Below are positions 28,641 through 37,621 of a DNA stretch of 64,000 nt, piece after piece. A model generated the notes under the pieces. The model was not told where the DNA came from and searched no databases. It saw nothing but the letters and a program-made list of their open reading frames with translations. The DNA comes from CAYLYU01 sp964501925 (GTDB lineage Bacteria > Pseudomonadota > Zetaproteobacteria > Mariprofundales > Mariprofundaceae). The stretch covers positions 70,313-134,312 of the forward strand of contig CAZCTM010000001.1 in assembly GCA_964501925.1 (NCBI GenBank), given 5' to 3'. A program made the position numbers and the translations under genes. Each line of letters starts with the position of its first letter. Positions within the stretch are counted from its first letter, which is position 1.

Positions 28641-30334
28641 GCTTCCGTACTTCCCCGGCGCATAGTACCGGAAGCCTCGGCTTCACCACCTCCCGTTGAG
28701 ATCGGATGTTTCAGATATGACGGGGCTGGTTCCCCGATCAGTTCATAGAGTTTGGTAAGGTGCTGACGATACAGCCGGTCAAAATCCTGTACCGCCTCGG
28801 CGGGGTTGTAGTCTCCAAACCACCAGAACCAGTCCGAACCTTCGCAGATGCGCAACTGCTCCATGGCCGCCTCGATGGTTCCCGGTTCAAGGGCGTTTTC
28901 GGCGAGTTTCCGGTCCAGATGCTCCTTGGCCTCGATCAGCATCTCCCAGGCACGGTTCTTGGCCGGCTCACCGATCCATGTCGCGAGGTTGCCGTACACC
29001 CACGAACCGGCGCAGACACTGGGAAGCCTGGCCTGGTGGGGGTGCCTGCCGAGATAGTCACTGAAGGTCGTCAGTTCATACTCGGGATGCTCGGCAATCG
29101 CCTGATAGAGCCCCCTCAGGAAAGGAAGCCCGTTCTCGGGGTAGTATTCCCATGCGTTTTCACCATCCAGTATGACCGAGACAACGGGGGCCTCCATGCC
29201 CTGGGTGTGATGCCGGATTCCCTCAAGCTCGTGCATGAAGTTCGCGATGGCGTCATCCGTATGCCAGTGCTGGTATTCAAACCCGATAAGGTCGGAGAGC
29301 TTGTCATCCCGGAAGAAACAGGCGATGGATTCGGTTTCCGTGCCCACGACCCACGGATGGTACAGGTCCTGGATCGTGCCGGACTCCCGCGGATTGCGGC
29401 CGAGTGAGTTGTGCAGGACGCCTTCACCGCTTGCCGCCCAGGTGAATCCGGCCCTGGCAAGCAACGCCAGGGCGTCTCCCGAAACCGCGCCTTCAGAAGG
29501 CCAGCATCCTGCCGCCTCCAGACCGAATACATTTGTATGAAACACCTTTGCCAGAGCAATATGATCCTGCGCCCGCTCCATCCCTCCCGGATAGTCTTTC
29601 GCCGGCAGGGGGGCATCGGGGATGGTTTCCCGCGCCGACTTGAAATCCAGCAACAACGGAAGAATGGGGTGGGCATAGGGTGTCGTTGAAAGCTCGATCT
29701 TCCCCCCGTGGGCCAGATGGCGGTAGCGCTCGGGTATTTCGTTGAGAAGGCGCGCGATCAGGCTGAGAAGATCCCGGCGGTCCTGAAGGTTGAAGTGCCG
29801 TCCCTTGGCGATCAGGCGACGAACAAGAAAGTCACTGGTTCTCAGGGTTTCGCCCAGCCAGGCCAGGTGATACCAGGTGACCAGGTCCAGAAAATAGGAA
29901 GGCCCAAGATAGTCCAGGGCATGATGCTGGCGGCCCTGCTCACACAGATGCCAGAGCGCCGCATAGTCGGGATACCGCTTCAGGTTGCGTTCGTGGTTAA
30001 GCCTGAAGCAACTGTTGATGATGAAGTTTTTTTCCTTTTTTCTGAAGCGCCCGCTTGGATGGACGAGGGCGCTAAGCAGGGGATCCGGCAATTCTCCCTC
30101 GCCGTCCAGCCAGGCCCGGATACGTTTTCCGTAATCGGAAATCTGGCTGGTCAGGGAGGGAACAAAGTTGACCACGGCGCGCGCTCCTTCCACCTGCGCC
30201 AGGATATTGGCCATGTCGGTGTAGTCCTTCATGGCGTGGAGATAGGCCCAGGGAAGGGCGTACCGATGGCTTGTTTCCTCCCTGTAAAAGGGCTGATGCA
30301 TGTGCCAGCAGAAGACAACCGATAGGGGTCTCAC
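28637..30334 (-). CDS. Glycoside hydrolase family 57 protein
   Basis: A 565-residue alpha-glucan-active GH57 enzyme, with amylase or amylopullulanase-like activity likely. It begins LSVVFCWHMHQPFYREE (motif 1, HxHQP). The nucleophile Glu motif is AAGCWPSEGAVS, and the catalytic Asp motif is VILDGENAWEYYPENG. The C-terminal helical region is typical of the family. It has no signal peptide, so it is cytoplasmic and acts on storage glucan. It lies 6 bp after glgC and overlaps malQ. It could instead be a GH57 branching enzyme, although those are usually shorter. Confidence 0.9.
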   Translation of the reverse strand: MRPLSVVFCWHMHQPFYREETSHRYALPWAYLHAMKDYTDMANILAQVEGARAVVNFVPSLTSQISDYGKRIRAWLDGEGELPDPLLSALVHPSGRFRKKEKNFIINSCFRLNHERNLKRYPDYAALWHLCEQGRQHHALDYLGPSYFLDLVTWYHLAWLGETLRTSDFLVRRLIAKGRHFNLQDRRDLLSLIARLLNEIPERYRHLAHGGKIELSTTPYAHPILPLLLDFKSARETIPDAPLPAKDYPGGMERAQDHIALAKVFHTNVFGLEAAGCWPSEGAVSGDALALLARAGFTWAASGEGVLHNSLGRNPRESGTIQDLYHPWVVGTETESIACFFRDDKLSDLIGFEYQHWHTDDAIANFMHELEGIRHHTQGMEAPVVSVILDGENAWEYYPENGLPFLRGLYQAIAEHPEYELTTFSDYLGRHPHQARLPSVCAGSWVYGNLATWIGEPAKNRAWEMLIEAKEHLDRKLAENALEPGTIEAAMEQLRICEGSDWFWWFGDYNPAEAVQDFDRLYRQHLTKLYELIGEPAPSYLKHPISTGGGEAEASGTMRRGSTEA

Positions 30335-30340
30335 CAGGAA

Positions 30341-31615
30341 TCAGACCCCGTGGATGTTCTGACCGAGCATGTCCGGGGTGACCAGGACAACGCCCCCCTC
30401 GGAGCGGTAAAACCTCCTCGCATCTTCTTCGGGATCCTCACCGATGACCGTGCCCTCGGGGATACACGCCTTCTTGTCGATTACGCAGCGTTTCAGGCGG
30501 CAGTTCCGTCGGATCTCCACCTCGGGAAGAATCACACTGTCCTCGATATGGGAGTAGGAATGCACACGCACACCGGAGAAAAGCAGGGAGCGCCTGATCA
30601 GGCTGCCCGTAATCAAGCAGCCGCCCGAGACCAGTGAATCAACGGCCATGCCACGGCGGTCATCGTCATCAAAGGCGAACTTGGCGGGGGGCAACTGCTC
30701 CTGCTGGGTCCAGATCGGCCAGTTGCTGTCGTAAAGATTGAGTTCCGGTTCCAGGCTGGTCAGGTCCATATTGGCCTCCCAGTAGGCGTCAATGGTGCCG
30801 ACATCCCGCCAGTAGCCCGGCGCGCCCGTGTTGGCATCCACGAAGGGGAACGCAAAGATGCGGTCCTTGCCAATCCCCTTGGGGATGATGTCCTTGCCGA
30901 AGTCATGACTGGTAAACGGATCCGCGGCATCTTCAAGCAATCGCCTGCGCAGGTAATCTGTGGAGAACACATAGATGCCCATGGAGGCAAGGGCCAGGTC
31001 CGTGTATCCCGGTGCGGGTTTCGGATGCTCGGGTTTTTCCGTGAACTCGAAGATTTCATAATCATCGTTGACGGACATGACGCCGAAAGCCTTTGCTTCA
31101 TCGAGGGGGACCTTGATGCAGCCAACCGTCATGTCCGCCTCTTTTTCCACGTGGTAGGCAATCATCTTGCCGTAGTCCATCTTGTAGATATGATCACCGG
31201 CCAGGATGAGAACATATTTCGATTCGTAGGTTCTCAGGATATCCAGGTTCTGGTAAACAGCATCGGCCGTGCCGGCATACCAGCCTTCACCACGACGCTG
31301 CTGAGCCGAGAGAACCTCCACAAACTCGCCGAACTGACCGGAAAGAAAGCTCCATCCGCGTTGCAAGTGCCGCTGCAGGGAGTGGGACTTGTACTGGGTG
31401 AGCACCGAGATACGGCGGATACCTGAATTGATGCAGTTGGAAAGAGGAAAGTCGATGATGCGGAACTTGCCGGCGAAGGGCACCGCCGGTTTGGCCCGCC
31501 AGTCGGTAAGCGCCTTGAGTCTTGAGCCTCTGCCGCCAGCCAGGACCAGCGCAATGGTCTGGCTCGTCAGTAGACTGATGTGCCGGTCTGAATTTGCCAC
31601 GGTCATACCCCCCAT
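30341..31615 (-). CDS. glgC: Glucose-1-phosphate adenylyltransferase
   Basis: Makes ADP-glucose, the committed step of bacterial glycogen synthesis. It has 424 residues. The nucleotide-binding opening is ALVLAGGRGSRLKALTDWRAKPAV (in part), with IIDFPLSNCINSGIRRI, the catalytic region LILAGDHIYKMDYGKM and the G1P-site EFTEKPEHPKP. The C-terminal left-handed beta-helix holds HSYSHIEDSVILPEVEI. ATG 31615 or ATG 31606 may be the start. It is divergent from pgm, which supplies its substrate. Confidence 0.96.
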   Translation of the reverse strand: MGGMTVANSDRHISLLTSQTIALVLAGGRGSRLKALTDWRAKPAVPFAGKFRIIDFPLSNCINSGIRRISVLTQYKSHSLQRHLQRGWSFLSGQFGEFVEVLSAQQRRGEGWYAGTADAVYQNLDILRTYESKYVLILAGDHIYKMDYGKMIAYHVEKEADMTVGCIKVPLDEAKAFGVMSVNDDYEIFEFTEKPEHPKPAPGYTDLALASMGIYVFSTDYLRRRLLEDAADPFTSHDFGKDIIPKGIGKDRIFAFPFVDANTGAPGYWRDVGTIDAYWEANMDLTSLEPELNLYDSNWPIWTQQEQLPPAKFAFDDDDRRGMAVDSLVSGGCLITGSLIRRSLLFSGVRVHSYSHIEDSVILPEVEIRRNCRLKRCVIDKKACIPEGTVIGEDPEEDARRFYRSEGGVVLVTPDMLGQNIHGV

Positions 31616-31741
31616 TCAGTCGGAAAGGATAGCAGTGTTGATGGTCTTGCGCTATTGCTCCCGCACCTGTTTCCGGCCTTTTTCATGTGCTCTATCCATC
31701 CATGTGCGATCGAATTGCGGCTACTACTCGTGAAATGAAAT

Positions 31742-31750
31742 TGCTAGACT
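31742..31750 (+). promoter_or_regulatory. Extended -10 promoter for pgm
   Basis: TGC followed by TAGACT, 26 bp before the pgm ATG, fits a TGn-extended -10 element. Transcription would start near 31757, and GGGGAG (31763-31768) would serve as ribosome site. Confidence 0.4.
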
Positions 31751-31775
31751 GAAACTCCAGAAGGGGAGATAAGCC

Positions 31776-33407
31776 ATGAAGATCGTCAACCGACCAACCA
31801 CACCTTTCGAGGACCAGAAACCGGGCACCAGCGGACTGCGGAAGAAGGTCAGGGTCTTCCAGAGACCGAACTATCTGGAGAATTTTGTCCAGTCCATCTT
31901 CGATTCCCTGGAGGGTTTTCAGGGAAAGACGCTGGTCCTGGGGGGGGACGGGCGATTCTACAATCGCCAGGCCATTCAGATCATCCTCAGAATGGCCGCG
32001 GCCAATGGATTCGGCCGTGTCCTCGTGGGCCGGGGCGGTATCCTGTCCACACCCGCCGCATCGTGTGTCATTCGCAAACACAGGGCGTTTGGCGGCATCA
32101 TCCTTTCAGCCAGCCACAATCCGGGCGGACCCGATGCGGACTTTGGGATCAAGTACAACATCGGCAATGGCGGGCCCGCCCCTGAATCCATCACCGATGC
32201 CATCTATGAGCACACCGGAAAGATACGCTCATTCACCATTCTTGAGGCTGAAGACATTTCCCTCGACCGGACCGGCACAACGCGACTGGGCGAGATGGAT
32301 GTTGAGGTGATTGATCCGGTCTCGGACTACGCGGAGCTGATGGAATCCCTGTTTGACTTTGATGCCATTCATCGATGGCTTCAGGGAGGGTTCCGGATGA
32401 GGTTTGATGCCATGCACGCGGTGACGGGGCCATATGCCAGAGATATTCTCGAAAGGCGCCTCGGGGCGCCTGCCGGCACCGTGATCAACGCCGTTCCCCT
32501 GGAGGACTTTGGCGGTGGTCATCCGGATCCCAATCTGACCTACGCGCCGGAGCTGGTGGACATGCTCTTCGGGGATGACGCCCCCGATTTCGGGGCCGCT
32601 TCGGACGGCGACGGAGATCGCAACATGATCCTCGGCCGCCGGTTTTTTGTCACCCCGAGCGATTCGCTTGCGGTGCTGACCGCCAACGCCCGTCTTGTCC
32701 CCGGTTACCGTGACGGGCTGGCGGGTGTGGCGCGATCCATGCCGACCAGTGAGGCCGTGGATCGGGTTGCCGAGCGCCTCGGCATCGCCTGCTTCGAAAC
32801 CCCGACGGGCTGGAAATTCTTTGGCAACCTCATGGATGCGGGCAGGGTCACCCTGTGCGGGGAGGAAAGCTTCGGGACCGGATCAAACCACATCCGGGAA
32901 AAGGATGGATTGTGGGCGGTGCTTTTCTGGCTCAACGTTCTCGCAAGTCGGAAAGAGGGTGTTGAACAGATCGTGCGTGAACACTGGGCAACGTATGGTC
33001 GCAATTTCTACTCGCGTCATGATTACGAGGGGGTGGATGCCAGGGCCGCCAGTCAGATGATGGATCATCTGCGGGAGCAGTTTCCGGCCCTGCAGGGCAG
33101 GGTGTTCGGCAGACGGAAGGTGAGTTGCTGCGATGACTTTTCCTACACGGATCCGATTGATGGCAGTGTCAGCAGCGGACAGGGCATCCGAATCCTGTTT
33201 GAGGATGGTTCACGCATTGTCTTTCGCCTGTCGGGAACCGGCACCGAGGGGGCCACGGTCCGTATCTATCTTGAGTCATACGAACCGGATGCCTCCAGGC
33301 ACCATCTTGACGCCCAGGTCGCCCTTGCGGATCTGATCTCCATCGCCTCCGATGTTTCCTGCATCCGCGAACGTATTGGAAGAGACACACCGACTGTCAT
33401 TACATGA
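31776..33407 (+). CDS. pgm: Phosphoglucomutase (alpha-D-glucose)
   Basis: Interconverts glucose 1- and 6-phosphate. It has 543 residues. The phospho-Ser loop is ILSASHNPGGPDADFGIKYN (Ser in SHNP), the metal loop is SDGDGDRNMI, the sugar-binding loop is CGEESFGTGSNHIREKDG and the phosphate-binding loop is FRLSGTGTEGATVRIY. This is the eukaryote-like Pgm subgroup (TSGLRKKV near the N-terminus) found in many bacteria. It is divergent from the glgC operon and completes the link between central metabolism and glycogen. Confidence 0.97.
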   Translation: MKIVNRPTTPFEDQKPGTSGLRKKVRVFQRPNYLENFVQSIFDSLEGFQGKTLVLGGDGRFYNRQAIQIILRMAAANGFGRVLVGRGGILSTPAASCVIRKHRAFGGIILSASHNPGGPDADFGIKYNIGNGGPAPESITDAIYEHTGKIRSFTILEAEDISLDRTGTTRLGEMDVEVIDPVSDYAELMESLFDFDAIHRWLQGGFRMRFDAMHAVTGPYARDILERRLGAPAGTVINAVPLEDFGGGHPDPNLTYAPELVDMLFGDDAPDFGAASDGDGDRNMILGRRFFVTPSDSLAVLTANARLVPGYRDGLAGVARSMPTSEAVDRVAERLGIACFETPTGWKFFGNLMDAGRVTLCGEESFGTGSNHIREKDGLWAVLFWLNVLASRKEGVEQIVREHWATYGRNFYSRHDYEGVDARAASQMMDHLREQFPALQGRVFGRRKVSCCDDFSYTDPIDGSVSSGQGIRILFEDGSRIVFRLSGTGTEGATVRIYLESYEPDASRHHLDAQVALADLISIASDVSCIRERIGRDTPTVIT

Positions 33408-33420
33408 TGTTTATCATGTA
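33401..33420 (+). terminator. Hairpin overlapping the pgm stop codon
   Basis: TACATGAT-GTTT-ATCATGTA is a perfect 8-bp stem with a 4-nt loop that includes the pgm stop. It is A/T-rich and lacks a U-tract, so termination activity is uncertain; mRNA 3'-end protection is an alternative. Confidence 0.45.
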
Positions 33421-33546
33421 GATACAGTCGTGAGTTAATGTTACACATTCACTTGATCCATGTGGGATGACAGGCAGGTGCGTGCAGGTTCTTCCGCCCC
33501 GGAGGCGATTCCGGCGTGAGGCGTCTTTTCAATCCATGAACATCCC

Positions 33547-34515
33547 ATGACGCAGGCGGGAGGGGTGTGCGTCTTTACCGGCGAGGCGCTGGGAGAGTAT
33601 GCCTTTGGCGATTCACACCCGTTTGGCCCGAGGCGTCTGCCCGCCTTTCTGGATGAGTTCAGAAGGCGGGGGCTTGACCGGATGGTGCAGATGGAAGCCT
33701 CCCGCGAGGCGACTCAGGAGGAGATCGAGCGCTTCCATCACCATGATTACGTGGAATGGGTGAAGCGTTGCTCCCGGCGGGGCCATGGGTTCCTCGATGG
33801 TGGGGATACACCGGTGTTTCCGGGCATCTATGAGGCGGCGGCCACTGTTGCGGGGAGCGCGATTTGCGCCTGCGAGAAGATCATGAACGGGGAATGTCAA
33901 CGTGCGTTTCTTCCGATCGGTGGCCTGCACCATGCCGGTCGCGACCACGCCGCGGGTTTTTGTGTTTTCAACGATTGCGGTGTGGTCATCGAAAGCCTGA
34001 TGCGGGTCTATGCTCTGGAGCGCATTGTCTATGTTGATATTGACGCCCATCACGGGGACGGTGTCTTTTATGCCTTCGAGGGAGTATCCCGGGTTGTGAT
34101 TGCCGACATCCATGAAGACGGACGCTTCCTCTATCCGGGGACGGGGTTTGCGGATGAGACGGGGACGGGGGAGGCGAAGGGGACCAAGCTGAACATCCCC
34201 CTGCCTCCGGGCGCGGGTGATGCGGACTTCTTCTCGGCCTGGGAAGAAGCCGAGGCCTTTGTTGAGCGTTTTTCCCCCGAATTCATCGTTTTTCAGTGCG
34301 GCGCGGACTGTCTGGCGGGCGATCCCATTACCCATCTTCAATACTCACCCGCCTGTCACCGCCATGCGGCCGAACGGCTCTGCCTGCTTGCCGACAGGCA
34401 TTGCCGGGGCCGCATTCTTGGCCTGGGCGGAGGTGGCTATGCCCTGAACAATCTTGCGGTTGCCTGGTGTGAGGTTGTTGAGACCTTCTGCACGATCCAT
34501 GAAATTTCTCTGTGA
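33547..34515 (+). CDS. Histone-deacetylase-superfamily protein (AcuC/acetylpolyamine amidohydrolase type)
   Basis: A zinc deacetylase fold of 322 residues. Catalytic features: LHHAGRDHAAGFCVFND (tandem His and zinc-site region), YVDIDAHHGDGV (zinc Asp and His), FQCGADCLAGDPI (zinc Asp) and LGGGGYALNN with the transition-state Tyr. Bacterial members act on acetylated lysines, polyamines or other small amides. The substrate here is not defined. It overlaps the Mut7-C gene by 17 bp. Confidence 0.93.
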   Translation: MTQAGGVCVFTGEALGEYAFGDSHPFGPRRLPAFLDEFRRRGLDRMVQMEASREATQEEIERFHHHDYVEWVKRCSRRGHGFLDGGDTPVFPGIYEAAATVAGSAICACEKIMNGECQRAFLPIGGLHHAGRDHAAGFCVFNDCGVVIESLMRVYALERIVYVDIDAHHGDGVFYAFEGVSRVVIADIHEDGRFLYPGTGFADETGTGEAKGTKLNIPLPPGAGDADFFSAWEEAEAFVERFSPEFIVFQCGADCLAGDPITHLQYSPACHRHAAERLCLLADRHCRGRILGLGGGGYALNNLAVAWCEVVETFCTIHEISL

Positions 34516-34960
34516 CGAGATGCTCTCCCGGCTTGGGCGCTGGCTGCGCGCGGCGGGTTACGACACGCGCATCGCCCGGGAAGGTGCGGCCGACCGCGAC
34601 CTGATCAGGCTGGCCACGACGGAAGGGCGCATCCTGCTCACATGCGACCGCAAGATGCGGGAACATAAGGATGCGGAAGGCTGTGTGCTTCTTCTGGAGG
34701 GCAGCAGGATCCGGAACTGGGTGGCCCAGCTGAACACAAGGCTGGGGATCAACTGGCTTTACGCGCCGTTCAGCCGATGTCTGCTTTGCAACACACCCCT
34801 GAAAGAGGGGGACGAGCATTTTCTCGGGCGCGTTCCTCCGATCTCCCGGAACAGCATTGACAGGGTCTTCTACTGCCCCGAGTGCGGCAAGCCGTACTGG
34901 CAGGGAGGTCATGTGAGGCGAATGCATGAAAAACTGAGCCGCTGGCAGAAACAATCATGA
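34499..34960 (+). CDS. Mut7-C RNase-domain protein with zinc ribbon
   Basis: A 153-residue protein. It begins MKFLCDEMLSRLGRWLRAAGYD, the Mut7-C (PIN-like) nuclease opening, with further acidic residues in RDLIRLA and LLTCDRKM. The C-terminal half has two Cys pairs, RCLLCNTPL and YCPECGKPYW, forming a zinc ribbon. ATG 34499 lies within the HDAC gene end, so the two are translationally linked. The family is predicted to be an RNase; the target is unknown. Confidence 0.88.
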   Translation: MKFLCDEMLSRLGRWLRAAGYDTRIAREGAADRDLIRLATTEGRILLTCDRKMREHKDAEGCVLLLEGSRIRNWVAQLNTRLGINWLYAPFSRCLLCNTPLKEGDEHFLGRVPPISRNSIDRVFYCPECGKPYWQGGHVRRMHEKLSRWQKQS

Positions 34961-35875
34961 TGAGCGTCGCCATATGCTGGCCAGCAGCGGGCCGGTCACG
35001 TTATGCCAGATGCTGAACAGGGCGCCGGTCAGGGCCGCCTGAGGTCCGAAGTGGGCGACGGCTATGGCCACCGCCAGTCCCGAGTTCTGCATACCCACCT
35101 CGATGGCAACAGTCCTGGCCCTTCTTCGGGACAGTTTCGCGTACATTGCGCCCCCGTAACCCAGGATCAGGCCGGCCAGATTCAGGGCTGCGACAGCCAT
35201 CATGGTTTCGGCGCCAATGTGTGCCAGGGAATCCCGGTTCAGGGCTGTAATCACCCCCACGATCCAGGTGATCACAGCCATGGAGAGAAGTGGCAGCAGG
35301 CCATCAAGCAGCCACGGACAGGGTCTCCAGAAGTATCGGATGACCATGCCGGCAAGAACCGGCAGAAGGACGATTTTGGTGACGGTAAGAAAGAGGGAGA
35401 GAGGGTCTATCGGGATCCATGATGATGCCAGAAGCCATACCCATAGGGGGGTCAGAACGGGAGAAAGAAGGGTCGAGGCCGTGGTCATGGCCACAGACAG
35501 GCCGACATCGCCGCGAGCCAGAAAGGTGACCACATTGGAGGCCGTGCCGCCGGGAGCAGCCCCGACAAGGATGATTCCCAGAGCAATCTCCCTGGGAAGT
35601 CCGAGAACGAGGGCCAGCAGCCAGGCCCCCAGAGGCATGATGAGAAACTGAAGGCATACGCCGAGAATGACCGGCCTGCCCGCACTTTTCAGGGCCAGAA
35701 GATCCTTTCGCGTCAGCGTGAGCCCCATGCCGAGCATGACCAGGGCCAGCATCTCCGGGATCCACGCCCTGCCTGCCGAGGCGGTGTCCGGATATGAGAG
35801 TCCCCAGAATGCGCCAAGCAGCACCCAGATGACAAATCCGTCCTGGGCGACCCTCAGCCAGCGGGGGGAATCCAT
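34955..35875 (-). CDS. BASS-family transporter (bile acid:sodium symporter fold)
   Basis: A 306-residue inner-membrane protein of about 9-10 helices. Typical segments are MLALVMLGMGLTLTRKDL, GAAPGGTASNVVTFLARGDVGLSV (the unwound crossover motif, in part) and RARTVAIEVGMQNSGLAVA. Bacterial homologues carry bicarbonate, pantoate, pyruvate or other organic anions with Na+. The substrate is not deducible. Bicarbonate is possible given the carbonic anhydrase in this window. It converges with Mut7-C, overlapping by 6 bp. Confidence 0.88.
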   Translation of the reverse strand: MDSPRWLRVAQDGFVIWVLLGAFWGLSYPDTASAGRAWIPEMLALVMLGMGLTLTRKDLLALKSAGRPVILGVCLQFLIMPLGAWLLALVLGLPREIALGIILVGAAPGGTASNVVTFLARGDVGLSVAMTTASTLLSPVLTPLWVWLLASSWIPIDPLSLFLTVTKIVLLPVLAGMVIRYFWRPCPWLLDGLLPLLSMAVITWIVGVITALNRDSLAHIGAETMMAVAALNLAGLILGYGGAMYAKLSRRRARTVAIEVGMQNSGLAVAIAVAHFGPQAALTGALFSIWHNVTGPLLASIWRRSS

Positions 35876-35899
35876 CTTCCGGTATGAGCTGTGCCCGGA

Positions 35900-36958
35900 C
35901 TAGTCGTCTTGCAGGAGGCTCAGGATGCGATCCAGGCCTCCATGGCTGATGGAGTAGGGGGCAACCTCCCGAACCTTGGGCTTTGCGTGAAACGCGATTC
36001 CGAGGGCGGCCGCCTCCAGCATGGGTATGTCATTGGCGCCGTCTCCCACAGCGACGGTTTGCGACATGGGAATATGCCACATCCCTGCCTGCCGGATCAG
36101 GGCCTCCCGCTTGCTCATCGCGTCTGCAACAGGGCCAAGGGTTCGACCGGTCAGCCGGCCGTTGCTGATCTCAAGGGTGTTTCCCGCGGCAAAATCCAGG
36201 TGGAGCCTCTCCTTCAGCCGGTCTGTAAAGAAGGTAAACCCGCCGGAGACCAGCCCCACCTTCCATCCGTGTTCGGCGAGGGTGGAAACAAGCTGTTCCG
36301 CCCCTTCTGTCAGCCGGATGCGTTCCCTGTAAACCTGCTCAAGCACCTCGGCCCTGAGGCCTCGCAGCAGCTTGACCCGTTCCCTGAGAGACGCCGCAAA
36401 ATCCAGCTCACCCTCCATGGCCCGCAATGTGATGGAGGCGATCTCGTCCCTGACGCCGAGATAGTCACCCAGTTCGTCAATGCACTCACACCGGATCAGG
36501 GTTGAATCCATGTCCATGAACAGGCATCCCGGTTGCGAAAGAGAAGGCGAGGGGGGAAGGGCGGTGATGGCGATATCAGTGCCCAGACGCTCCGCCAGGG
36601 GTCGCAGCCGCAGGGTCAGGTATTTTGCGTCCCTTTCCGGTCCGGCCAGCCTGAGAGCACAGACCGGGCCGCGATCCACGATATGCGAGACCATCTGGCC
36701 CTCCATGGCCAGAACGGTGCAGATCTCCTTGAACGCCGGGAAATCGGAGCACCCGCACAGCAAGGCCCTCAGGCCGGCTGGCTGGCCGGGTTTCTGCCAG
36801 ACCTCGAGATCGGGATCGGCATGCCACTGTTCGACGATGTCGGAGGGGGCCTCATTTTCCCAGGAGAGAAGCATTCCGTTTCCCGGCGTGCGCAAACGCA
36901 GATCAGCCCCGCTCTTCGAAATGGGATGGTTGGGAGGCGCCAGGATAATGACCGACAT
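35900..36958 (-). CDS. serB: Phosphoserine phosphatase
   Basis: Last step of serine synthesis. It has 352 residues. An N-terminal regulatory region of about 150 residues (ACT-like) precedes the HAD phosphatase. The HAD nucleophile motif is CLFMDMDSTLIRCECIDELG, motif II is VGLVSGGFTFFTD and motif III is KREALIR...VAVGDGANDIPMLEAA. ATG 36958 has GGAGAG 6 bp upstream; the longer in-frame reading to 37135 lacks family support. Confidence 0.95.
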   Translation of the reverse strand: MSVIILAPPNHPISKSGADLRLRTPGNGMLLSWENEAPSDIVEQWHADPDLEVWQKPGQPAGLRALLCGCSDFPAFKEICTVLAMEGQMVSHIVDRGPVCALRLAGPERDAKYLTLRLRPLAERLGTDIAITALPPSPSLSQPGCLFMDMDSTLIRCECIDELGDYLGVRDEIASITLRAMEGELDFAASLRERVKLLRGLRAEVLEQVYRERIRLTEGAEQLVSTLAEHGWKVGLVSGGFTFFTDRLKERLHLDFAAGNTLEISNGRLTGRTLGPVADAMSKREALIRQAGMWHIPMSQTVAVGDGANDIPMLEAAALGIAFHAKPKVREVAPYSISHGGLDRILSLLQDD

Positions 36959-37149
36959 CGTTCTCTCCTTCGGGTTTCGTTGCGGAACGGTATGTGTCCG
37001 GCAGGGGCGTGTAAATATGCGACCCGGAAATCCGGTACGCTTGACCTGAGGAAGAGGATGAATGAGCGGATGAGTGTTCATTTTTGTCGCGAGTCCATAC
37101 AATAGGGTTTGACAGGAGGGCGGGAATGTTGACACTTCCGCGTCTTTCC

Positions 37150-37225
37150 GGGCCGGTAGCTCAGTTGGCAGAGCAGCAGACTTTTAATCTGCGGGTCGTG
37201 AGTTCGATTCTCACCCGGCTCACCA
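37150..37225 (+). tRNA. tRNA-Lys (TTT)
   Basis: A 76-nt cloverleaf. Acceptor GGGCCGG/CCGGCTC (one G:T), anticodon loop CTTTTAA (anticodon TTT), T-loop TTCGATT, encoded CCA. Confidence 0.97.
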
Positions 37226-37242
37226 GTTACCGGACACGCGAT

Positions 37243-37318
37243 GTCCCCATCGTCTAGAGGCCTAGGACACCGCCCTTTCACGGCGGCAACAGGGGTTCGA
37301 ATCCCCTTGGGGACGCCA
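37243..37318 (+). tRNA. tRNA-Glu (TTC)
   Basis: A 76-nt cloverleaf. Acceptor GTCCCCA/TGGGGAC, anticodon TTC in loop CTTTCAC, T-loop TTCGAAT, encoded GCCA. It lies 17 bp after tRNA-Lys and is the last core gene before the accessory efflux/CRISPR region. Confidence 0.97.
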
Positions 37319-37621
37319 AATATAGGCGACAAGACGGGAGATTGTGAAAATTTACCCCCTGTTATTAGTTGCTCAGGTCCAGACCTGGTTCGTGTAAAGA
37401 GTCTGTTCGCAAAGTGAAAGCGGATGGTGTGAACGTAAAACCGCCGAACTATTGCATGTGAATTGTTTGCCTGTGTCTGCTTTTGATTAGAAAACCAAAT
37501 TTCCGGTTTCCTTCTTCGGATGATCAGACCATTTGTCTGATCATCTCACGGCGTGATGCCGATGCATAGACCGGTCATGGTTGTTCTCCTTGTGATTTCA
37601 TTGCCATCCATGGGAAATACT
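37319..37621. other. 303-bp noncoding gap with a perfect hairpin at 37519-37545
   Basis: No convincing gene on either strand. The only clear structure is GATGATCAGAC-CATTT-GTCTGATCATC, an 11-bp perfect inverted repeat with a 5-nt loop. It lies between the tRNA genes and the 3' end of the cytochrome gene, suited to a bidirectional stop, although neither side has a U-tract. The tRNA transcript must end somewhere before it. Confidence 0.7.
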
